A stretch of 64,000 bases of DNA from Propionibacteriaceae bacterium (lineage in GTDB: Bacteria > Actinomycetota > Actinomycetes > Propionibacteriales > Propionibacteriaceae), in NCBI GenBank assembly GCA_016717345.1, contig JADKFR010000002.1, forward strand, positions 248,001 to 312,000, in the 5' to 3' direction. The notes below the pieces were generated by a model. It made no database searches. It was not told where the DNA came from and worked only from the letters and a program-made list of their open reading frames with translations. Positions 23,998-31,828 of this stretch are shown piece after piece; position 1 is the stretch's first letter; each line of letters opens with the position of its first letter. The translations under genes were made by a program, and so were the position numbers.

Positions 23998-25527
23998 ATG
24001 AGCGTCATCGTCCTCGACCCGGCCGCGTGCTACCGCGCCGTCCAGTCCCGGGATCGGCGCTTCGACGGCATGTTCTACACCGGGGTGACCTCCACCGGCA
24101 TCTACTGCCGGCCCAGTTGCCCGGCGCGCACCCCCGAGGCGAGCCACGTGGTGTTCCACCCGTCCGCGGCCGCCGCGCAGGCCGCCGGGCTCCGGGCGTG
24201 CAAGCGCTGCATCCCTGACGCCACCCCCGGCAGCCCGCAGTGGGACGTCACGGCCGATGTGGCCGGACGGGCGATGCGGCTGGTCAACGACGGGGTCGTC
24301 GATCGTGAGGGGGTCCCGGGGCTCGCCCGGCGCCTGGGGTACACCCCTCGCCATCTCACCCGGCTGCTGACGCGGGAACTGGGTGCCGGGCCGCTCGCTC
24401 TGGCCCGCGCCCGGCGCGCCCACACCGCCCGCGTGCTCATCGACTCGACCGAGCTCGGCTTCGCCGAGGTGGCCTTCGCCGCCGGCTTCAGCTCCGTGCG
24501 GCAGTTCAACGACACGATCCGTCAGGTGTACGCCCTGACCCCCACCGCGCTCCGCGGGCGCCGCGGGCATCCATCCGCCACGCCCGGTGGCATCCGGCTG
24601 CGGCTCGCCGTCCGGACCCCCTTCCACGGGAGCAGCCTGCTGGGGTTCCTCGCGGCCCGGACGCTGGCGGGGGTCGAGTCGGCCGGCGAGGGTTGGTACG
24701 CCCGGACGCTGGCCCTGCCCCACGGGCCGGGCACGGTTCGGCTCGAGCTGCCGGACATCGCCGAACCGGGGACGACCGCCACCCTGGCCGCCGAGTTCCG
24801 GCTCGCCGACCTGCGTGACATCGCCGCGGCACTGGAACGCCTCCGGCGGCTCCTGGACGCCGACTGCGACCCGGTCGCGGTCGGTACCGCCCTCGGGAGC
24901 GACCCGCTGCTCGGCCCGTTGGTGCGCCGCCGGCCCGGCCTTCGGGTGCCCGGTCATGTCGACGGGGTCGAGGTGGCGGTTCGCGCCATCGTCGGGCAGC
25001 AGGTCAGCGTCGCCGGAGCCCGGACGGTGCTGACGCGCCTGGCCCAGGCCCACGGCGAGCGCGTCGACCTGCCCGGCGCCCCGGCCGAGCTCACCCACCT
25101 GTTCCCGCGCGCCGAAACCCTGGCACGGCTCACCCCCGACGACCTGCCGATGCCCCGGCTCCGGGGCCGGGCCCTGATCGCGACCTGCGCGGCGCTCGCC
25201 GACGGCAGTCTGGCCCTGGACCGGAGCGCCGAGCGGCCTGCGACCCGGCAGGCACTGCTGGCGATCCCCGGTGTCGGCGCGTGGACGGCCGACTACATCG
25301 CGCTGCGGGCCCTCGGTGATCCCGACGTCTTCCTGGCCGGCGACCTGGGCACCCGCGACGCCCTGCGCGCGCTGGGTCACGATCCCGCCACCGCTGCCGC
25401 TCTCGCCGAGCGCTGGCGACCCTGGCGCTCCTACGCTCAAGCCCTGCTCTGGACGAACCTGACGAGCCCTCCGGCGACCGCCGGCAACGGGCTCACCACC
25501 GAACCACCCGACAAGGACACCCCATGA
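23998..25527 (+). CDS. Ada-AlkA fusion: methylation-sensing regulator joined to 3-methyladenine glycosylase
   Basis: The N-terminal Ada module has all four zinc cysteines (Cys37, 41, 68, 71) in CRPSCPART and CKRCIP; in E. coli Ada the first of these accepts methyl groups from phosphotriesters. An AraC-type helix-turn-helix follows (about 85-185), then an AlkA N-terminal domain (about 195-310) and an HhH-GPD glycosylase ending GVGAWTADYIALRALGDPDVFLAGDLGTRD. The 509-residue protein should sense alkylated DNA, regulate genes and excise alkylated purines. It lacks the O6-methylguanine methyltransferase domain, which is supplied by the next, overlapping gene. The ATG start has AGGA upstream. Confidence 0.92.
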   Translation: MSVIVLDPAACYRAVQSRDRRFDGMFYTGVTSTGIYCRPSCPARTPEASHVVFHPSAAAAQAAGLRACKRCIPDATPGSPQWDVTADVAGRAMRLVNDGVVDREGVPGLARRLGYTPRHLTRLLTRELGAGPLALARARRAHTARVLIDSTELGFAEVAFAAGFSSVRQFNDTIRQVYALTPTALRGRRGHPSATPGGIRLRLAVRTPFHGSSLLGFLAARTLAGVESAGEGWYARTLALPHGPGTVRLELPDIAEPGTTATLAAEFRLADLRDIAAALERLRRLLDADCDPVAVGTALGSDPLLGPLVRRRPGLRVPGHVDGVEVAVRAIVGQQVSVAGARTVLTRLAQAHGERVDLPGAPAELTHLFPRAETLARLTPDDLPMPRLRGRALIATCAALADGSLALDRSAERPATRQALLAIPGVGAWTADYIALRALGDPDVFLAGDLGTRDALRALGHDPATAAALAERWRPWRSYAQALLWTNLTSPPATAGNGLTTEPPDKDTP

Positions 25528-26111
25528 AGACCCTCGTCATCGACTCTCCGATCGGGCCCCTGCGGCTCCGGGCCGAGAACGGCCACCTCGTCGCCGTCGA
25601 CTTCTCGCCGTTCACCGAGCTCCCCGAGGCGCCCCAGAGCCTGGCCGCCGAAGCCACAGCCGACGCCGCCACAGCCGACCACGACGCCACGGCCGGCGTC
25701 CTGACGTCAGCGGCCGACCAACTGCGCGCCTACTTCGCGGGCGCGCTGACCAGCTTCGCCCTGCCGCTGGCGCCGGCCGGCACCGACTTCCAGCAGCGCG
25801 TCTGGCGCGAACTGCAGCGGATCGATTACGGCCAGACCGCCAGCTACGGCGAGGTGGCCCGCCGCCTGGGCCTGAGCGCCGCGGCCTCCCGTGCGGTCGG
25901 CCTGGCCAACTCACGCAACCCGATCCCGATCGTCATCCCTTGTCACCGCGTGATCGGCAGTACCGGGGCGCTGACCGGGTACGCCGGAGGCATCGCTCGC
26001 AAGCGCACCCTGCTGGAATTGGAGCGGCCCAGCCTGATCCCCACCGGACCAACCGAGTCACCCCTCAGCGACCCCGCCGCACCCTCCATTGCCGGGGAGC
26101 CCGCGATCTAG
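25524..26111 (+). CDS. ogt: Methylated-DNA-protein cysteine methyltransferase
   Basis: The 195-residue protein has the PCHRV active-site motif with acceptor Cys140. RVWRELQRIDYGQTASYGEVARRLG (helix-turn-helix) and VGLANSRNPIPIVI precede it, and GALTGYAGGIARKRTLLELE follows. It transfers methyl groups from O6-methylguanine to itself irreversibly. Its ATG overlaps the ada-alkA stop by 4 nt (ATGA), so both halves of the adaptive response are translationally coupled. A short Ala/Asp/Thr repeat (about residues 42-57) is a lineage-specific insertion. Confidence 0.93.
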   Translation: MKTLVIDSPIGPLRLRAENGHLVAVDFSPFTELPEAPQSLAAEATADAATADHDATAGVLTSAADQLRAYFAGALTSFALPLAPAGTDFQQRVWRELQRIDYGQTASYGEVARRLGLSAAASRAVGLANSRNPIPIVIPCHRVIGSTGALTGYAGGIARKRTLLELERPSLIPTGPTESPLSDPAAPSIAGEPAI

Positions 26112-26160
26112 ACTGGCCGGAGCGGACGGGAAGCGCCCGCCGGGGCGAAGCGGGGATCGC

Positions 26161-26784
26161 ATGCAACAACTCACTGACCGGGTCTGGTGGATCACCGAGG
26201 CCGTGGGCGCCCACTGCTACCTGATCGACCACCCGGACGGCCTGGTCCTCATCGACCCCGGAATGTCGCTCGGCCTGAACCGGGTGGCCCATGCCCTGCA
26301 CGCCTCCGGACGCTCGCCGCGCGCGGTCAGCCACCTCCTGCTCACCCACTACGACGCCGACCACGCCCAGGTGGCCGCCGCATGGCAGCGCCGGACGGGC
26401 GCCGGTGTGTGGCTGGGGGCCGCCGATGCCGCGATCCTGACCGGAGCCGCGGCGATCCCGACCGGCTTCCGTCGCCTGATGGGCGGCGTCCTGGGCCTGC
26501 CCGAATTGCCCGGAGGACTGCACCTCGTGGAGGGCCGCGACGAGATCCTGCCGGGGATCGAAGCCGTCCCCACCCCGGGCCACACCCCCGGCCACCTCGT
26601 CTTCACCTCTGCCGACGTGGTCTTCCTCGGCGACTCGGCGATGGTGACCAGCCAGGGAGCCCTCACCCCGCTGCCGCCGTTCCTCAACTGCGACCCGGTC
26701 GCCGTCCAGACCTCCCTGGCGGTCGTGGAGGACCTCGACGTGGCGTGGCGCTGCGCGGGCCATTCCGCGCCCCGCCGCCGCTGA
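26161..26784 (+). CDS. MBL-fold metallohydrolase with an altered metal motif
   Basis: The 207-residue protein has a metallo-beta-lactamase-like fold. The zinc loop, normally THxHxDH, reads LLTHYDADHAQ, so the second metal-binding His is Asp. Further landmarks are PTPGHTPGHLVF (metal His), FLGDSAM (bridging Asp) and a final AGHSAP (metal His). I chose the ATG at 26161; an upstream ATG at 26089 overlaps the ogt end. Related enzymes act on thioesters, quorum lactones or nucleic acids, and no substrate is assigned. It ends 17 bp from the convergent efeB. Confidence 0.8.
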   Translation: MQQLTDRVWWITEAVGAHCYLIDHPDGLVLIDPGMSLGLNRVAHALHASGRSPRAVSHLLLTHYDADHAQVAAAWQRRTGAGVWLGAADAAILTGAAAIPTGFRRLMGGVLGLPELPGGLHLVEGRDEILPGIEAVPTPGHTPGHLVFTSADVVFLGDSAMVTSQGALTPLPPFLNCDPVAVQTSLAVVEDLDVAWRCAGHSAPRRR

Positions 26785-26801
26785 GTCGGCCGGGCCCGGG
26801 A

Positions 26802-28073
26802 TCAGCTGAACAACGCCTGGCCCACGAACTGGCCCGCGGCGACCCCCGGCGGCACCGCCCACAGGCCCGAGCCGACGTGCCGCAGGTACTCCTGCAGCAG
26901 GTCGCTGCGGGCCATCGCGGTCTGCATCGGGATGTAGTGCGTTCGGGGATCGACCACGAAGGCGATGAAGAACAACCCGGCGGACAGCCGTCCCAGGGTG
27001 TTGCTGCCGTCGACGTAGTTGTAGCCCCGGCGCAGCAGGCGCACCCCGTTGTTGCGGTCGGGATGGGCCATCGCCAGGTGCGAGTCCGGATCCACCAGCG
27101 GCCGCCCCTCGCGTCCGGCCAGCGCGAAGTCCGGCGCGGTGAACTCGGTGCCACCCGACAGGGGGGCGCCTTCGGCCTTGGTGCGGCCGATGAACGTCTC
27201 CTGTTCGCGCAGCGAACCCCGGTCCCAGGTTTCGATGTGCATCGCGATCTTGCGGGCGACCAGGTAGCTGCCGCCATCCAGCCACCCGGCCTTCGGGTCG
27301 TGGCCGGGTGCCGTCCAGACGTGGCTGTCGAGGCCGGCGGTGTCTTCGGCGCGCAGGTTCGCCGTCCCGTCCTTGAACCCGAACAGGTTGCGGGGGGTGA
27401 CCTGGTCGGAGGTGGTGGACGAGGTCCGTCCGAATCCCAGTTGCGACCAGCGCAGGGACGCCCGGCCCATGGCGATCCGGGTCAGGTTCCGGATCGCGTG
27501 GACGGCGACCTGCGGGTCGTTCGAGCAGGCCTGGACGCACACGTCCCCATCGCTGGCGGCGAGATCGAGGGCGTCCCCCGGAAAGTGCGGCAGCCGGTTC
27601 AATGCCTCCGGCCGGCGGGCGGCGATCCCGAAGCGGTCGCGGCCGGTCGGGCCGGCGAACAGCGACGGCCCGAACCCGAAGGTGATGGTGAGCCCGGCCG
27701 GATCCAGGCCGATCGCCTCGCCGGTGTCGTCCGGGGGAGCATCGTACGGCCCGGACAGCGGCCCGAACGTGCCCGCCCCGAGCCCCTGGGTCAGGCGCGA
27801 AGCGGCGGCCGTCCAGTCCCGCAGCAGCCCGATCAGGTCCTCCCTGGTCGCCGACGGATTCAGGTCGAAGGCGCCGAAGTGCAGCCGGTCCTGGGCCGCG
27901 GTCGTGATCCCGGCCTGATGGACGCCGTAGAACGGGTGGGTGGTCCCGGTGGGCTGCCGCGCGGCCTCGCGGCCGGAGGCGTACAGGGCCCCGGAGCCGG
28001 CCAGCGCGAGGGCCGCGCCGGCGCCGACCGATCCGATCAGTCCGCGCCGGGACAGCCCCGACGCGTCGGTCAT
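26802..28073 (-). CDS. efeB: EfeB: Tat-exported Dyp-type haem peroxidase/deferrochelatase
   Basis: The 423-residue protein has a twin-arginine signal (SRRGLIGSVGAGAALALAG), followed by the DyP fold with the GFKDGTANL form of the GxxDG haem-pocket motif. In EfeUOB systems EfeB acts outside the membrane, oxidising Fe(II) or drawing iron from haem for the permease. Its start overlaps the efeO stop by 4 nt, placing it last in the efeU-efeO-efeB order. Confidence 0.95.
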   Translation of the reverse strand: MTDASGLSRRGLIGSVGAGAALALAGSGALYASGREAARQPTGTTHPFYGVHQAGITTAAQDRLHFGAFDLNPSATREDLIGLLRDWTAAASRLTQGLGAGTFGPLSGPYDAPPDDTGEAIGLDPAGLTITFGFGPSLFAGPTGRDRFGIAARRPEALNRLPHFPGDALDLAASDGDVCVQACSNDPQVAVHAIRNLTRIAMGRASLRWSQLGFGRTSSTTSDQVTPRNLFGFKDGTANLRAEDTAGLDSHVWTAPGHDPKAGWLDGGSYLVARKIAMHIETWDRGSLREQETFIGRTKAEGAPLSGGTEFTAPDFALAGREGRPLVDPDSHLAMAHPDRNNGVRLLRRGYNYVDGSNTLGRLSAGLFFIAFVVDPRTHYIPMQTAMARSDLLQEYLRHVGSGLWAVPPGVAAGQFVGQALFS

Positions 28074-29224
28074 GCCAGCACCGCTGAGGCCAGCTTCGAC
28101 AGTGGTTCGCTCAGGGTGTTCACGGCGTCGGACAGCGACTTCACCTCCGCTGGGCTCAGCTTGTCGTAGGTGACGAACCCGTCGCCGGACCGGTGCCGGT
28201 CGAGGAGTGCCTGCAACCCGGTGAACGCCGTCTCGATCTGGGTGTCGAGGGCCGCGTTCTTGCGCTTCAGCAGGTCACGAAGGCCTTCCCAGGCGACGCG
28301 GGCGCCGTCCACGTTCGCCTGGAAGTCCCACAGGTCGGTCCGCGACCAGTACTCCTCTTCGCCGGTCACCTTGCCGGTGGCCACCTCGTCGAGCAGGCCC
28401 TTGGCGCCGTTGGCGATGGCGTCGGCGGAGAACGACATCGTGCGGGTGCGCTCGACCAGCAGCCTGGTGTTGGCGAGCAGGTCTTCGGCGTACGTGGCGC
28501 GCTCGGCCGGCTTCAGGGCCTGGTACCCCTTGGCCCGGGCGGGCCACAGGTCCTTCTCGAGGCGGTGCCACCCCGTCCACTCCTGGCCCTCCTCCAGGTC
28601 GGCCTCCCGCAGGTCCATCTTGGGATCGAGGTCACCGAAGGATTCCGCGACCGTCTCGATCCGCTCCCAGTGGACCCGGGTCGGGGCGTAGAGGGCGCGA
28701 GCCTGATCGTCCTTTCCGGCGGTGTAGGCGGCGACGAACTCCTGGGTCCCACTGAGCAACTGCTCGGCCTGGTCCCGCACGTACGCTCCGTACAGCGCGT
28801 CGGCGGCGGCCACCAGGGCAGCGTCGTCCCCGGTCGGGCCGACCGGCTCACCGGAGTCGCTGACCACGAACGGGGCTCGGATCCCGGCGCCCACCATGCC
28901 CGGCTTGCAAGCGGTGACGTAGCTGCCTGCGGGCGCGCTCAGCACCAGGTCACGGGTGAGGCCGGGACCGATGTTCTCGACCTCAGCGACGATCCGCAGC
29001 CCGTCGGCGGCCAGCAGGTAGAACTCATTGATGGTCGTGCCGGTGTTGGTGACCGAGAACGTCAGGGTGCCTGAGGGTGCCGTCTGGGCGCTGAGGCCGC
29101 AGGTGCTGTCGGACGCGGTGACCGACAGCGCCCGCAGGTCGCCGGGAGTGGACGCCGGGGCGTTGTCGGTGCAGCCGGCGAGGGCGAACAGGGTCGCCGT
29201 CAGGAGGAGCGCAGGGGTCTTCAT
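28070..29224 (-). CDS. efeO: EfeO: iron-uptake lipoprotein with cupredoxin-like and imelysin (M75) domains
   Basis: I chose the ATG at 29224 because AAAGG precedes it; a TTG four codons upstream is an alternative. The 384-residue product has a signal with lipobox LFALAGC (Cys18), a cupredoxin-like domain (about 20-125) and an M75 imelysin domain with the HxxE metal motif in WHRLEKDLW. In the family it binds iron at the membrane surface and hands it to EfeU. It overlaps efeB by 4 nt and follows efeU after about 30 nt. Confidence 0.93.
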   Translation of the reverse strand: MKTPALLLTATLFALAGCTDNAPASTPGDLRALSVTASDSTCGLSAQTAPSGTLTFSVTNTGTTINEFYLLAADGLRIVAEVENIGPGLTRDLVLSAPAGSYVTACKPGMVGAGIRAPFVVSDSGEPVGPTGDDAALVAAADALYGAYVRDQAEQLLSGTQEFVAAYTAGKDDQARALYAPTRVHWERIETVAESFGDLDPKMDLREADLEEGQEWTGWHRLEKDLWPARAKGYQALKPAERATYAEDLLANTRLLVERTRTMSFSADAIANGAKGLLDEVATGKVTGEEEYWSRTDLWDFQANVDGARVAWEGLRDLLKRKNAALDTQIETAFTGLQALLDRHRSGDGFVTYDKLSPAEVKSLSDAVNTLSEPLSKLASAVLA

Positions 29225-29256
29225 GACGCCTTTCAATCAGGTGGTGGGAAGCCGGA

Positions 29257-30135
29257 TCAGGCCGCGACGCTGGTGTGCGAGACGGGCTCCGGGCTGGTGG
29301 GGACGGGGGGTGCCGCCGGGGGGGCGGGACGGGTGACCCGGCGGACGAAGAGCGTCCCCACGGTGGCGACGTAGGCCACCCACACCACCACCTCCAGGAC
29401 GGTCGCGGCCGGCGAGAAGTTGAAGATCCCCTTCAGCAGGGTGCCCAGCACGCTGCCGGGAGGAACCTGCGCGGAGACGTCGAAGGCGAGTGTCGTCAGG
29501 CCGGGGAGGACGCCGGCTTCCTGGAGGTCGTGGACGCCGTAGGCGAGCACCCCGGCAGCGACCACGATCAGGAAGCCGCCGGTGATGGCGAAGAAGCGGC
29601 TCAGGTTGATCCGGACGGCACCGGCGTAGATCAGGTAGCCGAGGGCGACCGCGATCGCGATGCCGATCAGCGCCCCCACGAGGGGTTCGGCGGCCGAGCC
29701 GCCGTCGCCGACGACGGACTTCGTGGCGGCCCAGACGAACAGGGCCGTCTCCAGACCCTCCCGTCCCACGGCGAGGGCTGCGATCAGCGGCAACGACCAG
29801 GGCTTGGCCTGGGCCGCCTCGAGCTGCCCGCGCAGGTCGGTGGCCAGGGTGCGCGAGGCCGAGGCCATCCAGAAGATCATCCAGGTCACGAGACCGACAG
29901 CCAGGATGGACAGCGAGCCCCCGATGATCTCCTGGGCCTGGAAGCTCAACCCTTTGGGCCCGAAGGTCAGCGCCGCACCGAAAGCCAGCGACACCCCGAC
30001 GGCGAGACCGACACCGAGCCAGATCAACGGCAGCTGCCGGCGGCGCCCGGTCTTGACGAGGTAGGCGATCAGGATGCTGACGATCAGGGACGCTTCGAGC
30101 CCTTCGCGCAGTCCGATCAACAGGTTCGCGAACAT
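29257..30135 (-). CDS. efeU: EfeU: FTR1-type iron permease
   Basis: The 292-residue membrane protein has about seven helices and both REGLE motifs required for iron passage, LREGLEASLIV and VGREGLETALFV. It is the permease of the EfeUOB ferrous/ferric uptake system. The C-terminal tail is Pro-rich. The start ATG lies 16 bp from a 19-bp iron box, so iron repression of the whole operon is expected. Confidence 0.95.
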   Translation of the reverse strand: MFANLLIGLREGLEASLIVSILIAYLVKTGRRRQLPLIWLGVGLAVGVSLAFGAALTFGPKGLSFQAQEIIGGSLSILAVGLVTWMIFWMASASRTLATDLRGQLEAAQAKPWSLPLIAALAVGREGLETALFVWAATKSVVGDGGSAAEPLVGALIGIAIAVALGYLIYAGAVRINLSRFFAITGGFLIVVAAGVLAYGVHDLQEAGVLPGLTTLAFDVSAQVPPGSVLGTLLKGIFNFSPAATVLEVVVWVAYVATVGTLFVRRVTRPAPPAAPPVPTSPEPVSHTSVAA

Positions 30136-30151
30136 CCCATCCCTCCCGCAC

Positions 30152-30170
30152 TTAGGTGAGCCTTCCCTAA
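30152..30170 (-). promoter_or_regulatory. DtxR/IdeR-type iron box upstream of efeUOB
   Basis: The 19-bp site TTAGGTGAGCCTTCCCTAA matches the recalled DtxR/IdeR consensus TTAGGTTAGCCTAACCTAA at 16 of 19 positions and keeps the TTAGG...CCTAA dyad. It sits 16 bp before the efeU start codon, where a bound repressor would block the operon when iron is sufficient. Confidence 0.88.
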
Positions 30171-30263
30171 CAAGCTCTGGAGAGAGATTATCGCAACTTC
30201 AACCGCAACAAAATCATTGACCGTAGTGGCGACCACCAGCTGAGACCGCGGGGGCCCAGTTCC

Positions 30264-30279
30264 ACCGCCTTCGGGCGGT
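30264..30279. other. Small perfect hairpin ACCGCC-TTCG-GGCGGT
   Basis: Six-base-pair arms flank a TTCG tetraloop, with no T-tract on either side. It lies in the 328-bp gap between efeU and the MFS gene. Apart from the iron box, this hairpin and the palindrome at 30412-30431, I see no gene or other signal in that gap. Confidence 0.4.
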
Positions 30280-30411
30280 CAGCGCCAGTCCGCCGCAGCC
30301 GGAAGGACGGGGGCGTACTTCTGCCCCCCGGCTGACCTGCGCCCGGCCCGCCGACCAGCCCCTCACCGCCCAGGTCGGGCCCGGTTGCTCCCGGCGACGC
30401 GGAGTGAAAAA

Positions 30412-30431
30412 CTGGTTGGCTGCCCAACCAG
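30412..30431 (+). promoter_or_regulatory. Perfect 20-bp palindromic operator upstream of the MFS gene
   Basis: CTGGTTGG and CCAACCAG are exact complements around CTGC (CTGGTTGGCTGCCCAACCAG). The site ends 32 bp before the MFS start codon. The length and symmetry suit a dimeric TetR-like repressor, but no regulator gene is adjacent. Confidence 0.6.
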
Positions 30432-30463
30432 GGCACCCACCGTGAATCCCGAAAGACCGTGCA

Positions 30464-31723
30464 ATGACCTTGTCCCGTGGCGGCCGAGCCCTTCTCACGA
30501 ACCGGGCGTTCGTGACGCTGCTGGTCGCGCGGACGGTCTCGATGCTCGGCATGGCGTTCGCGCCGATCGCGCTGGCCTTCGGGGTGCTCGCCCTCCCAGG
30601 CGCGGACGCCGGCACGCTGTCGATCGTGCTGGCGGCCCAGATGGTGCCGCTGGTGGTGTTCATGCTGCTCGGCGGGGTCGTGGCCGACCGGCACCCGCGC
30701 TCGATCGTGCTGGTCTGGGGTGAACTGCTGAGCGCGGCGGCCTGGGGGTCGATCGGGGTGCTGATGCTGATCGGCTACACCCCGGTGTGGCTGCTGTGCG
30801 TGGCCGCCTCGCTGGCCGGCATCTCCGGCGCAGCGGTCTACCCCGCTCTCAACGGCATCATCCCCGACCTCGTCCCGGCGCCGGAGCGGCAACTCGGCAA
30901 CGCCTGGCTGGCGATGGGGGCGAGCGCGGCCCGACTGGCCGGCCTGGTGGCCGGCGGGGCCGTCGTGGTGTGGCTCGGTGGCGGCTGGGCCATGATCACC
31001 GCCGGGGCGCTCTACCTGCTGGCGGGAGGCCTGGTGCTCGGGCTTCCGCGCGTCGAGGGCACGCTCGCCGATCCCGCGGACAGCCCGTTGCGGCAGCTCA
31101 TCGACGGCTGGGGCGAGTTCAGTTCGCGACAATGGCTGTGGGTGGTGGTGGTGCAGTGGTCGGTGCTGATCATGGCGTTGCAGGCCTCGCACGGCGTGCT
31201 GGGTCCGGTGGTGGCCAAGGCCGAACTGGGCGGCGCCCCGGCGTGGACGCTGATCCTCGCCGCCGAGGCCGTGGGGGCGATCGTGGGCGTCGGACTGTCG
31301 ATGGTGTGGCGTCCGGCCCGTCCGATCCTGGCAGCCACGCTGCTGACCTTCACCGCCGGGGTGCCGGCGGTGTTGCTGGGCATCAGCGCCCCGTTGTGGA
31401 CGATCGCCGCCGCGGCCTTCGCGATGGGTATCGGCTTCGACCTGTTCGGGGTCTGGTGGATGACGACGATGCAGAACGAGGTACCGCCGGAGTCGCTGTC
31501 CCGGGTCGCCTCCTATGACGCCCTCGGCTCGCTGATGCTCGGCCCGGTCGGGCTGCTGCTCGCCGGGCCCGCCACGCTGCTGGTCGGGGCCCACGCTTCG
31601 CTGATCGCCGTCGGAGTGGTCACGGGGGCGACCACGGTCTTCGCGCTCGCCTTCCCCGAGGTGCGCCAACTCCGCGCCCGGTCCCACTCGCAGCCGGAGC
31701 TGTCCTCCGTCCCCTCCACCTGA
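30464..31723 (+). CDS. MFS transporter, drug-exporter-like
   Basis: The 419-residue, approximately 12-helix protein resembles the enterobactin-exporter/drug branch of the MFS. The loop between helices 2 and 3 reads GGVVADRHPRSIVL and helix 5 carries ISGAAVYPALNGIIPDLVPAPERQLGNA. Substrate unknown. It stands alone behind a perfect 20-bp palindrome and is divergent from efeUOB; no iron box is placed for it specifically. Confidence 0.82.
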   Translation: MTLSRGGRALLTNRAFVTLLVARTVSMLGMAFAPIALAFGVLALPGADAGTLSIVLAAQMVPLVVFMLLGGVVADRHPRSIVLVWGELLSAAAWGSIGVLMLIGYTPVWLLCVAASLAGISGAAVYPALNGIIPDLVPAPERQLGNAWLAMGASAARLAGLVAGGAVVVWLGGGWAMITAGALYLLAGGLVLGLPRVEGTLADPADSPLRQLIDGWGEFSSRQWLWVVVVQWSVLIMALQASHGVLGPVVAKAELGGAPAWTLILAAEAVGAIVGVGLSMVWRPARPILAATLLTFTAGVPAVLLGISAPLWTIAAAAFAMGIGFDLFGVWWMTTMQNEVPPESLSRVASYDALGSLMLGPVGLLLAGPATLLVGAHASLIAVGVVTGATTVFALAFPEVRQLRARSHSQPELSSVPST

Positions 31724-31828
31724 GCTCAGGCGACATCTGGTGACCTTCGATCCGAGCGCGTTGCCAGCGTTGTAGCGTGACAGTGCCGCCGGCATCACCG
31801 GCATCACGACTTCAAAGGCGAAGACATC

